Counted from the first letter of the stretch, positions 24,270-37,449 are shown. The stretch: DNA of 64,000 nt from Mactra quadrangularis (GCA_025267735.1 CM046294.1:6978001-7042000), one strand, 5' to 3'. Numbers and translations are program-made. The notes: generated by a model from the sequence alone, not told the origin.

Positions 24270-24880
24270 CAAGTCACATTTCTCATACCTGTCCTATTGA
24301 ATATTTGGGTTTTCCCCTGGTTATTTATAGAATTCATATCGTCTGTATCACAGTCAACATTCTGGTTTCCCATGGTTATTTTTAGACACCGATTCGGTGT
24401 GTTCACTCCAGCTACAAGTATTAATAGTGGAGTTTGTAGATTTTCGACCACGTGATTTACTGGTTGACACATTACGTTGAGTGGATTTCTTGGTTGAATG
24501 TAAGTGTGGTCTGGAGTTTGTGAATACAGGTGAGTGACTTATTTCATCATCTTTGATAGTTTCACACGAATTAGTACGTTTCTCTGGCTATTGTTTATTG
24601 TAAAAGGTGTTCCTTCACTGCTATGATCGTTTAGCCACTCAGCCTGCTTTCCTTCAAATCACTAAACCGTCAGGGAATTCATCACGTACTTTTTCACCAT
24701 CGATATAAGGTTTTACATGGTATTTTATTTGCAAACGTTTCCCAGATGAACGAGTTTGCTTTGCTTCTGGTGATTGATACAGTGCCTTACGGCTCTGTGT
24801 GATTTCTACCGGGGATTGCCGATCTATGCCGAATGGTGTACCTCTAAGAGGCATTATGTCGAATGCTGGCAACGTAGGTC
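24270..24880 (-). pseudogene. Possible Ty3/Gypsy integrase C-terminal remnant
   Basis: The minus-strand frame at 24654-24872 reads MPLRGTPFGIDRQSPVEITQ and QSRKALYQSPEA. This resembles the segment of Ty3 integrases in which a TPL-type block is followed by SPxxLL. It is decayed downstream and lies in the opposite orientation to the pol remnant at 21.3-23.0 kb, so it is a separate insertion. Similarity is weak. Confidence 0.35.
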
Positions 24881-25890
24881 ATTATTTACACAAACATTAT
24901 CTTAATGTAACTTTTCTTTCTGAGCACTCTTCGTTCTACGACTCATTTCACTCTAACTATGTTTCTTTATGCGTGTGTGCGACTCATTTAACATTACAAG
25001 TACAACCTGTGGTAAAGCATGTGTTTGTATTTTGAACAGAAAAGACAGTGAATTTTGTATTTAAACATTAGACAATATTGTGATAGAATATGTGGTGTTT
25101 GACTTAGTTGCATTTTCTGTATTTTTGCCACTTGTCAATTATGATACATGTATTTTGTATTATCAATAAATCCTAGACAATGTTAAAAACTTATTTGAAA
25201 TGTATTCACAAATCACATTCTAACATAGGCACGTGCGCTTTCACTCTTTATTCAATGTGACGTCATCCATGCTTTATTATTCAACAAAATATAGCTGGTG
25301 ACGGCTGTTGAAATTTTACTCCCCACGTTAAATGAGCAAAGCCGAAAATAGCGCCCGAGTTTAAAGGGTTGACTTTAACAGAACCTTGGAACATGTCAGT
25401 AAATTTAAAACATGTACTAACCTTATTACTTGACCGAAAATGGTATAAACTGAGTTTAAAACGATTCTAGCATAAACATGACCTACTTCAAGACGTTTTC
25501 TAAGTCCCAGCATTTCCCGGTTCCGCTGTCTCATTTCATCTTGCCCTTCATCCGACGATCATGCCAGCCATTATACGAAAATACAAAGATTGACTACTTA
25601 ATCAAAGCCAAACTGTGCATAGCATAATATAATGGAACGGCTACGTGGATATTTTCAAGTTTATAATCATCCAAGCTGACAAGAGCAGCGCTGAATTCGA
25701 ATCATTTTCCGAAAATCTGTCCTTGCTTGACACGCGTTCATAAATCCAATTTTTTATCCAACCTTTTAAAAAATTCTCCATCGAAATGTCTGATAACACA
25801 TTACTATCCAGTAAACATCCAATTATTTAAGCAGTATTTGCAATATTCCGTCGTAAACATCAAACTTAAATGCTGCGTCATCATGTGTAG
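24881..25890. other. Non-coding stretch
   Basis: No gene recognised. Confidence 0.3.
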
Positions 25891-25892
25891 AG

Positions 25893-26483
25893 TCAGCTAC
25901 CTATGCTCGGTCACTACCAATGCTCGGTCACCCCTAGCAAATTTCTATAAATAAAAACGGGAACCTCGCGTATTGTTTCTAATTTTAGTCATACCTGTCA
26001 AACGCTTGCGGAAAACCCCGAATCATGATCACTTAGACGCTTATCAGTTTATGCAGACGATAGATACGAGCGCACCTGCTGTTTTTCGCTAGAAAATCCT
26101 AGAAAATCGAATTTGGACTGCCTTGTCTTTTTCACCTATAATTATTATAATAATTCAAGAAGTATTATGATTTATTTAAATCTATAATACTTATACAATA
26201 ATCTATCAATTGAAAATAAAAATCTCACATATTTATGTATATTTTAAGTAAAACAAGGTGACCGAGCACTGGTCCGAAATTTTCCAAAGATACCGTGTTT
26301 TACGTGTAACACTCGGCGCCGATTTTATCCAATAATCGGGATCGTCAGACGCTTGCTTTTCTGTTAACGTAAGTAGGTCAACATGTAGACGATAATGCGT
26401 AATGAATTTGACATGAATTGACAGAATACTGTTAACCCGCTTCGATTTTGATATTAAAGTGACCGAGCATAGGTAACGTCACT
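25893..26483. mobile_element. Possible DNA element with GTGACCGAGCA ends
   Basis: ACCTATGCTCGGTCACT at the left is answered by AGTGACCGAGCATAGGT at the right, about 570 bases apart. Extra internal copies lie near 25917 (ATGCTCGGTCAC) and 26260 (GGTGACCGAGCA). There is no transposase. A clear target duplication is not seen. Confidence 0.4.
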
Positions 26484-26793
26484 CTATATAAAATGACACT
26501 CACTGAGGGCAAGGTCGAATGTTTATTTCACGGCGCTTATTTTGAAGAATGATGTTTAATACACAAGTAAAACTATGAAAATTCGTATTTAGTTTTGGGT
26601 TCCTTTTTATCAATTAAGATTTTAGTATTATTTGTTTGGAATTAGAAACAATTATCAATGAGAACTGCGTAAATAAAGGCTATTTTCGGTCTTTGCACTG
26701 GGGGGTGGATTTCAACAGCATGGCATTTTTTACAGTTAAAAATAGTTCTATAAGTATATCTTTTCTAGGGATGCATTTTGCGATTTTAAAATC

Positions 26794-26963
26794 GAAATAA
26801 CTTACAGTTGTCTATATTTTATTGTCTAATAAAACATAGGCACTCGTTTGATGCGCTAATTAAATCACTCGTGCTAAAGCACTCGTGATTTAATCATACG
26901 CGCATCACAACTCGTGCCTATGTTTTATTAGACAATAAAATATAGACAACTGTAAGTTATTTC
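26794..26963. mobile_element. 170-bp near-perfect hairpin MITE
   Basis: The left arm GAAATAACTTACAGTTGTCT is exactly mirrored by the right end, which finishes AAGTTATTTC. Pairing continues through TCTAATAAAACATAGGCAC and on to ACTCGTG around the loop, about 80 bp per arm with few mismatches. Little decay suggests youth. Confidence 0.75.
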
Positions 26964-27099
26964 TTAAATAGGGTACAGTATTAGTATGTGGTGTTTTAAT
27001 GCCTTGCATATAGAGATTTAGATACATATTTTTCATCTAATGAATCACAGTCCAGAGATTGTGTTTTTTCACGTACAATTAATACTATGTATTGGTTTG

Positions 27100-29090
27100 T
27101 AGTTAATAATAAAGGTCCAGGCCACACTTTCCGACACGCATAAAAAACTATAGATCACATTGTTATTAATTGTTCTAGCAAACATCGAATTATTGACAGT
27201 GTGGTCGAGATGATGATATCTGTAAGGTGTCCGATCACCTTCCGATCATAACAATTCTACGATTTCCATAAGTACACTTTAAACCGCGTTTCAATCCTGT
27301 GATTGCATGGCCTGTGCTAATATTGAAACATATCAGAATATTTTACCCGATACATGGGTGAAATTCCGCTCCTTCGTTTCAATAATGAAGAGTATACAGA
27401 AATTGACATCGAGACCTTATCACAACATATAATTGAAAGCATCCACTACTGAAGCTCTTCCAGTATTACTGAGTCAAAGCGGCTCACAGCGAGCAACGTA
27501 GTCAACGCAATATATGGATCCAAGTAGGTAAACAACGTGGTAGAAACCATCAATCATGTATTAACTATAAGGAAGCTAAGACATAATTTCAGAACGTTCA
27601 ACGTGAGGCTATACAAGACGTGCATGACATATTTTACTCTGATTTTTAAAAATCAAGCTGATGACTGCAGCATGCCATTGTTTTGGAGTTTAGCTAAAAC
27701 AAAAACTAAGCGCAATAGTAACATTATAACTATGGACTACGATAATCCGCACGAGGTAGTGGAATCTTTTGAAAAGCATTTTACTGCAGTTTTTGATAAA
27801 TCTGAAGAACATAACTATAATTAACATTTCAAAACGCATGTTGACAATATCATTGATGACTACATCAAGTCTGACTTTCAGCATGATGCTCAATGCTTAA
27901 ATAATCCAATCACGTCAGATGAGCTTTCCATAGCAGGAAAATCATTGAAAAATAAAGTCACCAGGGTCTAAATTATCTAAGAGTATTATTTAATACTATG
28001 TTGAACAAAAAGTATACAACTAAATCACTGAAAGTCGGTTTAATTGTTCCTATTCTTAAGGAATGTAAGCCTAAAGGTGATGCCTTTAGCTACAGACCAG
28101 TCACCCTATTATCAGTTATTTATAAGATGTTCGAATCTATAATTAAGTCAAGGCTTGACACATATTCTAAACGAGATTTTGCATTTCCAAACATACAGCA
28201 AAACGCCTACCAGCCCCATCTAGGGGCTTTGACTGTCTAATTTAATCATCAAGAGCTCGTTTTTAATAAAAGAGAGCTAGGAAGCGATACATTTGCCTGC
28301 TTCCTTGATGCTACTAGTGCATTTGATGGTGTTTGGCACAACGGATTATTTTTTAAGATGTTAAAATATGATGTAAAGGGTAATCTTTTAATTTGGTTAA
28401 TTAATACATATAGATCTATGTCTAGTCAAATTATCGTAAATGACATGCTTTCAAACAGTTTTTTTCGTAAATCAAGGAGTGCGTTAATGTGGCGTTCTAT
28501 CGACGCGGTGTTACCTATTATACATGATTATACTAGATTCCCTTGCACAAAGCAACCTAGGTTCAAAAAAGCTGATTTGAACTGTGACAATCCAACACTT
28601 GCTGATGATATCACACTAGTCTCGGATAATCTGAAAATCTAGGAGATATGTTCCAAATTGCGGACAATTATTCATGCAAATGGCGATTTCGCTTCTATCA
28701 AAATAAATCAGTTCTCTTAAAATTTGCAGACAAAAAGTCCACAAACCTGCAATCAATAGAAGTCGGCCCTTTTTCGTTAACTCAGACCGAATCAGCCAAA
28801 CATGTAGGCATCCATCTCACGATATACATGAAAAACACGTTGAATATAAACGATAGATGTAATAAAAGCCGAAAAGCATATTTTGGAATAATGTCAGTTA
28901 ATCCAAGCAAATCTCATGCCAAACAGTTTAATTTAACTCGTCTTCCCGAAAAAGTGGTTCTACCCACATTACTTTTCGGATTTGAATTATGGACTTCATT
29001 GATTTTTGGGCGGGGCTTTAGCCACGTCCAAAGTTAACAAACCGTAATTTCAGCTCCGAGCATTGAATTTAAGCAAAAAACCCGATCCAC
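27100..29090 (+). pseudogene. Decayed non-LTR retrotransposon (LINE) with endonuclease and RT
   Basis: Endonuclease traces: IDHIVINC from about 27150 and SDHLPIITI from about 27230, the conserved SDH block of AP-type LINE endonucleases. Reverse transcriptase traces: KVGLIVPILK and SYRPVTLLSVIYKMFE (about 28030-28135), FLDATSAFDGVWHNGL (about 28303-28350) and LADDITLVSDN (about 28598-28630). A C-terminal block with SAKHVGI and LPTLLFGFELW follows. Stops and frame changes separate the pieces. The order EN-RT matches a Jockey/CR1/L2-like LINE; the clade is not resolved. Confidence 0.75.
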
Positions 29091-30568
29091 TCCGCATATC
29101 ATTACTGCAAAAATTGATTCGGATATTTCGGTTAGTATATGTTATCATGATTATCGCCTGTGACTTATTTCCATAGATTAGATTTTTCATCCGGGAATAG
29201 ATCAACATGAGTCATGATACGACTAAAACACGCAATGGAGATTGTCAAGTCGACCTAATTCAGTTAATTACAGTTTCGCATTATGGATTGCGAGAACAGG
29301 ACTTTTAAATTCTATATCATTTTTTTAAATGATGCTATTTGACGTAAATAACAATCCTAAGTTAAGAAATAACCCAAGTCATGTCATAAACGTTTGCAAT
29401 TACCGCATTTTCGTTCTAATAAGTTGGGAGAATAGAATCAGCCTGATCTATTTATAGCCAGGGATTTCTCCACTAGTGGGCGGACGTTATTTATCACGTG
29501 ACTCATGTGACGCATCAGTCAAAACATTTAACATGTCGGAACCACACGCATTCATCGATACAGTAAGTACATGAATGTTTTTGTATTTGTCGTTATTAAC
29601 GCGAGTCTCAATAAATGTTATTATTTTTACAATATGATAAGAATGTCCATGGTTTCATCTGAACTAATTTATATAATATATTGCAAAGTGTACAAAATTA
29701 TGCGTCTGTGAACAGACTAAAAATGTAGACAAAGCAGCTTAGATATTTGATCATTTGTGGAAATTGTGAGAAGTTTCATCGCAAAAACTGCCGGTGTAAC
29801 AATACACACATTTTCAAAATAAAAATTTAACTCGACCCGTCACTAAGATCGATTGTATTTCATGTAGTATGGACCTAAGTCTTTCGCAATTCAACAGCAT
29901 TTTGACAGATGCAAGAGTGATGGGGTTTCGCGACCCTGTTTGTACTTTCACTTTCGTTTTTCATTTGCCGTAGTTTTCTGTCAAAATCCTTTTAGGTAAT
30001 ATATATTTGAGTATCTGCATTGGTCTAGGAACTACTTGCTTGGATTTGAAATGCACTAAGAAGTTCAAAAGTACTTAGAAAACTATGAATTAAAAACATG
30101 CTGTGGATAACATAAATTACAATAAAATAGTACACTGTTGAATTTGATAGAATAAAACTTGTCCATAAACTTATGCGTTGACACTGGGTGGAAATATTTC
30201 CTTGTTAACTGACATAGATATACAAGTTTTACAGGGCAGGCACAGGAATTCAATATCACAGCTGCGTATGGCCTTTTATCATGGGTGAAACGGGGTAGTT
30301 AACTGCTTTCTATGGCCTTTCACACCCTAGCTTTCAGTAGATTAACTAGGTAAATGACAATCACCAGTGAACATTTATGTGCATTCATGTAAAATTGTAA
30401 AGTTTACAAATCTGAGCCTACTAGTGATTGCTAGTAATTGATTTTTTCATTTTGCTGTACTGTAATATGCCTGAAACTTTTAGAGTGGTGAAAGCACCAT
30501 ATAATTAAGAGGAGAACTGTATCAGCTTATTGATTTTAACTTATTTTTCAGATTGATTCAATTTTCAG
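29091..30568. other. Mostly non-coding; possible promoter and short first exon near 29.5 kb
   Basis: Around 29490-29520 there is an E-box (TCACGTGA). ATG at 29533 opens MSEPHAFIDT, followed directly by GTAAGTAC, a good donor in phase 0. It could be the first exon of a gene or of the THAP-like remnant 1 kb on. No supporting exon in matching frame was found. Confidence 0.3.
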
Positions 30569-30802
30569 CCACTTAAAATCCTAAAGCAAAAGGACGAATG
30601 GAAGCAACTTGTTGGAAGAGTATGTGGAAACAAGCTTTGGTCTCCAGTCAAAGATTCTACAGTATGCTGTGCTGCGCATACTTTGTGATGGGAACGAACA
30701 TTGATGAACTCATTACGATCTCTCAACATGGGTTATGACACAGCAAAACCAATACATATAATGGAATTCTTTGAAAATGGAATTCATAAAACGAACATGA
30801 AG
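30569..30802 (+). pseudogene. THAP-domain-like exon remnant
   Basis: Between acceptor CAATTTTCAG and donor GTTAGTAC, one frame reads DEWKQLVGRV, then SPVKDSTVCCAAHT and, after an in-frame TGA, SLNMGYDTAKP. The spacing resembles the second half of a THAP zinc finger (Trp, Cys, then a His position) and the LGYD-type extension seen in some transposon-related THAP proteins. The stop and apparent small indels indicate a decayed copy. Confidence 0.4.
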
Positions 30803-32360
30803 GTTAGTACTATTCACTGCATTAAATGCTTATAAATTAGATGTAGCAGAGGTGTAATATGTTGCTTGTACTCCTTGCATCAGGCTAGCTTTTATGGCAA
30901 TGTTGTACAATGTCCTCTTAGGACTCGAAAGGCTGTGGGTTTAAATCTTAGTTTGCAACATGGATTTGTATCTGCTTGCATTTTGCGTCCAACGTAAATA
31001 ACCCCCTAGGAATTGTATGATTGCACTGTTAGATAAACTAAAGAGACAATGGAACTCCAAGAATTTGCAGACAAATTCTGTTAATGAGGGGATATGTGTG
31101 TAGCAGAGGTATTAAACTCGTGAGGTCGTTGGTTTGAATCTTAGTTTGGAACATGGATTTTTATCGGGTTACATAAACTTTGCATGAACAAGAACAGAAC
31201 CAAACATCCTATAAGGATGCAGAAAAGTACAAGATATTAGTATGGAATATGCTACTTCTTGTGTAGTTGCTTCACCATTAGAGATCATTGAGCTGATGAA
31301 TATCACATACTATTCATCTTAACAGTTAACATATCCTATATACAGCCAAGGCTAACCATAGCTCATCTGTAATCTATTTATTTGTAGTAAGATTCAAAGA
31401 ACTGAACCCTTGCTTCTGGCAAACTTGGGCAAACTAATAACACATATAGACACATTTATTACTCATTGATGGGACCTAATCTTAGTGCTGTGTGTTCTAG
31501 CTGCATACATGTAGTTAATTTTGGTTTTCAGCTTTTATCAAAATGCTTGGGTTAATGTTGAAAATATTGAAAATATTCTTTCAAATATCTAAGATAATCA
31601 GATATCATACAAATTACATGCGCATATATTACAATAACCAGTATTCAAATCTGGCTTATTTCTTAATTGTTGTACAATTATTGTTTCAGAAAATTCATAC
31701 AGACCAGATCACATAGAACAAAGTTGACATAGTTCCAGACCCAGAGATGCCAATCCTTCTGTCTTCTGTAAAACACAATGGCATGGTGCTTTTTTAAAGT
31801 AACAACCTTTATGAAATGGAGATTGACTGGTGTAACCAGAATGTGTAAATGTGCAATACATTTAATAAAAAGTTCAAATTAGAAACATTGAAACACTTTA
31901 AACTATTAATGACTTGTTTGTCAGAAAGCACAATTATGTATGTCTCCTGCTGCTTAGCCTAAACAAATCTCAGATGAAGAAATTACATGGAATGTGGTCC
32001 AGCTTTTATGATGCCAATGACAGACTAAGGTTTTAATATAAGATCTAAGTATGAAGAATTTACCATATCATTATTCATGTTCCATTAGAGGAAAAGGTGA
32101 ATGATAAATAACAAATTCCTCTGAGTCCATAACAGAAAAATATTGCATACCCCTGTATTGAAATTGAGCAAGTTATCAGGGGATTACAATTTTTCAGGTT
32201 TTAGCTACTTGAAAAGCCTTTTTATATTGAGTTATATGTTTGTAAATTATGAATGTTTTTATATGAATGAAATCCCTGTATATACATTACCCTTCATGAA
32301 CAAGCATGAACTAATGTTTTGCATTATTTGCCCTGCATAATTATGAATCATTGGTTGGAG
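30803..32360. other. Non-coding stretch
   Basis: Two similar phrases, near 30920-30975 and 31105-31160, each carry GGTTTAAATCTTAGTTTG or GGTTTGAATCTTAGTTTG followed by ACATGGATTT. They are probably B-box-like fragments of one SINE family. No gene recognised. Confidence 0.35.
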
Positions 32361-32364
32361 GGAG

Positions 32365-32495
32365 GAAGGCGGTAGAAATGATTTCATGACCAAGCTCCTT
32401 AGCTCCACAAAAGTATGCTTCACCAAGGAATAGAACCCATGGCCCCTCGGGCCATACTTATGTGGAGCTTGGTGATGAAATTATTTCTAAGGTCT
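32365..32495. repeat. Inverted tRNA-like fragments forming a hairpin
   Basis: GAAATGATTTCATGACCAAGC is answered by GGAGCTTGGTGATGAAATTA on the other side of a GCCCCTCGGGCC core. A related phrase lies at 42190 (TCATGACCAAGCTCCACT). Confidence 0.5.
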
Positions 32496-32499
32496 TTGA

Positions 32500-34139
32500 C
32501 AGTAAATAACACATAGGTTTGATACAATATAAACTGAATTACAAATAAAGTATTTTAAGAGCTGTTAGTGTTAATCCATTTCATGAAATATTACACTGTA
32601 TACTGATACGCACTTATGTAGGCTACTGTATGTATATTAAGATAGGCTTACAGGATTTATAATAAGATAATATACATGATGTTCACATTATGTTCATGTA
32701 AACTTTTTTGATAGTCATTGTATCAGAATAATGGTCAAGCAATAAATGATGTATGAATAATTGATTTAAGGGCAATATCAAGAACATGTATACCCATTTC
32801 TATAAGAATATCTAAAAAAAAACAAAAAAAATATAGCTCAATGAACTTATGAAAAAATTAATTTCCTAAAAAAAGAGGGGATAACCCTGTATAAAATACA
32901 AAAATATTTTTCTTTTATTGATTTACAATAAATTAAGACCATATATATATATCAATTATGATTATAAGAATATTCCCTGAAAATTTTTGAAGTATTATCT
33001 TGAAAAATAAAGAAAATACGTCAATTTATAAATCAAGACTTTTACAGCTCTGAATTAAGTTTTTGCACAATTGGCCGCGGGGCCATTTTCCGATCAATTC
33101 TTCTCAAAAAAGGAAGAAATAAGAATCTAAATGATTATTAAATTCAAATATTTACCTAAATTTTAGTACATATATGGAAATAAAGGACTCTGAGAGCTCT
33201 CTTTCTTTAAAACTGTTGCCCTCAAAGATGGCTCAAAACTGACCAATTTCTTACTTCAAAAATAGTGCAATACCTACCAACTTCAAACCTCTGTATCTCA
33301 AAAACAATTAGCATTGAAGTCATCCTTGATTTGCTGTATATAACTATAGTTAACTATGTATAAAACATGAAATATGTTAAGTAAGCTTTTGTTTAATCTG
33401 TTCCAAAATATTGTATCATTGAGATGTTTTACTTCGCATATGTTTGGTATGTTAAATAAACATTTAAATGTATTTTGAACTGCATTAATATATGTACATG
33501 ATGTGTAACAATCTATAGTACACCATGGATATTTTTTCTATGAGACGTTTCTCCATAACCCTGATGGATTATAAATGGTTAAATATTATAGTAATTGAAC
33601 TAATTTAGAAACAGCCTTTTCTATTAGTAAAATGTACAGTAAGCATCATTATTTACTTCAGATTCTATCAAACCTTTTAGAATTTAAGGAAGAACTGGTT
33701 ATATTTAGGCACTTTATGCTAATTTTTAATGTCGCGGCTGAAATACCTATTCCATGGAAGTGTACAAGTCATCATTTAAAAATAAGTGTACTGAGAAGAT
33801 TTTGTGAATTGTCACCCTGCAGTGTTAACTTTTTTGTCTATTTACTGTTATTACCTGGTATTACATAAACTTGAAATAGTTCATTCATAATGTATGTATG
33901 TATTGTACATTTCATACTGAAGTGTTGTAATTAATAGTAATAAATAATTACAAACAAATCTGTACTGTCAATATACTTAAGCATACATTGCTTGTCAAGG
34001 TTATGCCTAACCCACTAAGAACTGTGTTAAAGTTCATGTATCTTGAGATCAGACTTAGTGCTCAAAACTTGCCATTGCATCCGAGTATCATCAAACACTG
34101 CTAACAAATGCATCTGGCCTCAAATATGGCCAGCCGATA
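32500..34139. other. Non-coding AT-rich stretch
   Basis: No gene or bounded element recognised. Homopolymer and TA-rich runs near 32810-32960. Confidence 0.35.
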
Positions 34140-34141
34140 TA

Positions 34142-34484
34142 CAGTACACACCAAAAGTTTGGAGACATTTTCACTTTGTAGGCCTATTGAATAGCTGTTA
34201 TAAAATATTTCAAAACTGCTTTTAAATACTTGTCAGTTTTGCCTATTTTCTAATTTTAGTTCTACTTAAAAATATGTGATAGAAAATAATTGAAATTGCT
34301 CTTAATTTTTGAGGCTTTGGAATATCAGATGTTAAACCTATTAATTGTGGTGCGTTCATGAAATGTGCTTTAATTTCATCATAGATAATCTGTGATGTAT
34401 TAAAAATGATTGTATTAAAAAAATCAATTACTGGAATCAAGATATAATAAATTTCTGTTGTCTCCAAACTTTTGGTAGGCACTG
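34142..34484. mobile_element. Tc1/mariner-like MITE (343 bp)
   Basis: The left end CAGTACACACCAAAAGTTTGG and the right end, on the minus strand CAGTGCCTACCAAAAGTTTG, are matching Tc1-type terminal repeats. TA flanks both sides (34140-34141 and 34485-34486), the expected target duplication. No transposase motif is present; the 79-codon minus-strand frame inside looks incidental. Confidence 0.75.
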
Positions 34485-34989
34485 TATATCAACGAAGAAC
34501 ACTGGGTAAAAGAGCATGAAGTTGTTTCCTGAATTCATTAATATCGGTATCTCAAGTGCATACTCATTGTTTGTTAGTGGTGGAGTGGATGAGTCGGCAG
34601 AAATATATGACTGATACTGGGATTGATTCCAGCTTTGTAGGGACTAAGGTCTATGCAACAAGTTAAAAGTTACAAGACTGGTCCTTGTAAAAAGGATAAA
34701 AATTAATTCTATGACCATCAAGGAGGGAAGTTTTTAACAGCAATAAAGTCAGACACTATAGACTACTATTCACAACTCTTTCCGTTTTTGTTTTAAATTA
34801 ATCTTTCATGATATAGAATCCACTACTGAATAGAACATTATGATGAAAAACAATGATTCAATTTATCTGACACAATCATTATGACAAAAGTTGAAAATCC
34901 ATCTGCCCAATTGAAAAAGGGCAACTTTATGGCTAGTTTCTCATAACGTCATAGTAGTGTCATGATCAGTGTTTTAAAATTTTCAAGAG

Positions 34990-35880
34990 CCCCGCCCCAT
35001 CAGTACTTTCAGTGCTTTGATTTTCCGATTTGTTTAAACTTGAAAAGTGTAAGAAAATGATTGCAAAAATTGTTCAAAAATTACCTCCGAGAACACGAAC
35101 TGACATCGCTCTCCCCATGTTAGGATGGATGCCACTTATTGCTGATATTCATATACGGAAATTAATGTTTTTTTTCAAAAATTATGTACTATGGACACTA
35201 ATACGCTATCGAAACAAATATTCAGCTACAGACTTCACTTAATACTTAAGAGGTTACAATTCTCAACTTGGTTTCATCCCTGACATTTTCAATACCCTGT
35301 CAACATACACTCTTCAACACCATCTAATCAATTATATACATAGCTCAATATTCCAAACTAAATACGTATGGAAACAAATTGTCAACAATACAGTTCGTTA
35401 TTACCTACTTTGCGCCTTAATTCGCCGTATCGAAGCTGACTCCGAATTGTCAGATTTTTGGTCTCAACAGTAAAGTTATTGTTGGTAGATTAATTACATA
35501 TTTATTTAAACTTAATAACCCTTTAGTATTATAACTCACTTTCAAATTTTCCCTCCAATTTTTGTTTATTTACTCATACATGTAGTAGATTATTAATCGT
35601 AATGTATATGTTCTCTTTACGTATATGAGTGTATTATTTGTAATATTTTTTTAACTTTATATTTTATGTCCTTAACTTCATTATGTTGCCTTTCGTAAAA
35701 TATATACAAAGTGTTTTTTTTTTAATTTCATTGTAATGCATTATAGATAATGCGTGTATCTGTTTATTTATTTTCATGTAATTTACAAATCTACTTTTTT
35801 TTTGTTGTTGTTGTTGTAATCTTTGCACTATTCTAATGTCATGTAATATTCTTTCTAAAAAAGGGAAATAAAATGTATAT
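34990..35880 (+). pseudogene. 3' end of a LINE: RT C-terminal region and 3' tail
   Basis: RTRTDIALPMLGWMPLIADI and IRKLMFF match the region after the RT palm in LINE ORF2, where a TRTDIxLxMLG-like block is usual. The remainder (HHLINYIHSS, then ELSDFW) follows in other frames, with stops between. A 400-base T-rich tail ends AAATAAAATGTATAT, exactly where the hAT-like element is inserted. Confidence 0.65.
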
Positions 35881-37147
35881 CAGGGATGGGGTCAATTACT
35901 TGCAAAGTAATTAATTATAATTACCATTATTCTCAACGTTAGTAAATATAATTAATTGTTAATTACCCTGAGTAAGGACAATAATTAATTACAATTACCA
36001 TTATTTACATAAACAATTAATTATTAATTAATTATTTCAATGACGTATTTAGGCAAAAAATGAAATTCCAGTTACTGACATGTATTAATTCAGTGATTTT
36101 TTTACCAACTCATCAGTGTGGGTCCTAGGACTTGCTGGGCTATAAATCTATGAGTCCCAAAACTTACCCGACTAATCCAAGTTACAAGGCTTAATATTGC
36201 TTTGGTGATATGAAAGGTATATTAACAATGGAATGAAGAAAAAATGAATTTGATTTCTACATTAATTACAATGCTTCTGATACTGAAATTATTCAAAACT
36301 GTCAAATAAATTTAATAAGTTTATTTTCATTAATTTAGTTTGAGATTAATTAAAACTTCTTTTTCCTTAATATTTTTATGCTTATCTATAGTAAAGCACA
36401 TTATTATTTCTATTTGTAGAAGACTAGCAGACCTAGAATATGATTGACATAACTTGAACACAATTTGGTATTTACATGCATTACCGAATTCCTGTCAGAC
36501 AGGACTCCATACTCAGAAAAAGTATGCATCCAAAAGATGCACATTATATTTTGAAACTTTGCATCCACAGCAAATTAAATGAGTCCTGGACTCAGGATGC
36601 AGAGGTAAAAAAAATCACTGTTAATTATTGTCCTTACCTTTAAAACACTAAATAGAAGATAAGATAACTCATATTGCAGTATACATGTACTTGATACTTT
36701 ATTTTCTTCCAATAATTCTTAGTTATGTTTTATATATACAATGTACATCATACCAACAGAAAAAATGTGAAACATTTACTATTATTATCAGCCCAATGCT
36801 CAACTGTCAGTGACCAGTCAGACAATTTAATCTTTTACTGTAACACCATGCAGGGTTATCAATCAATTAGCTACAGATTTCATATTACAAACACTATTGT
36901 TATGATAGTAAAGAACCCATTCATCAGGTGTGAAAGGTGTGAAAAACAGAAAAGAGGGGGCCAGTTTGGAAACTAAGTCGGATTTAATGAAACATATGCA
37001 AATGTATCATGAAGTAATTGAAAAATAATTGAGATCAATTAATTATTGCCTAAATGTCCTAAGTGATTAATTACAATTACCATTGTTTTTCACACAGTAA
37101 TTAATTGGCAATTAATTGTTCAGAGCAATTAATTGGCCCCATCCCTG
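35881..37147. mobile_element. hAT-like non-autonomous transposon with 8-bp TSD
   Basis: The left end CAGGGATGGGGTCAATTA and the right end, on the minus strand CAGGGATGGGGCCAATTA, are hAT-type termini. The 8 bp ATGTATAT directly precede (35873-35880) and follow (37148-37155) the element. Subterminal sequence is rich in TAATTA repeats at both ends. A short plus-strand frame near 36965 reads KSDLMKHMQMYHE, reminiscent of the end of a BED finger, the DNA-binding domain of hAT transposases. Otherwise no transposase is present. Confidence 0.85.
36935..37028 (+). pseudogene. Possible BED-finger remnant in the hAT-like element
   Basis: One frame gives ETKSDLMKHMQMYHEVIEK, with the Leu-His-x-His spacing of a BED zinc finger's second half. 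The first Cys pair (CERCEK) is in another frame. Too short to be sure. Confidence 0.3.
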
Positions 37148-37449
37148 ATGTATATATATACAAACTGTTAAATATTCAAAAAGATCAATCACTATTTAGA
37201 ATTTTTACATTTAATTTTTAATCATAATTGAGCGGGAAGAATTTAAAATAAAAAGACAACTCCCAAATTTATGTAACACGATCGCGCGATTAAGTGGCGC
37301 TTTTCGCCGTTTACCGCCACTTTGGGTTTAAAGAAATACTCTCCCCCCCCCATTAATACACTTATGATAAATTTGCAGACGACATTGAAACGACAGTGAA
37401 AATCGATAAAATACTATTGCATCACGTATCCTTCTAATAAGATCCTTAA

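Noticed and set aside
29533..29562. Confident first exon MSEPHAFIDT
   Set aside because: Good ATG context and donor, but too short to support without a partner exon; kept only as a possibility.
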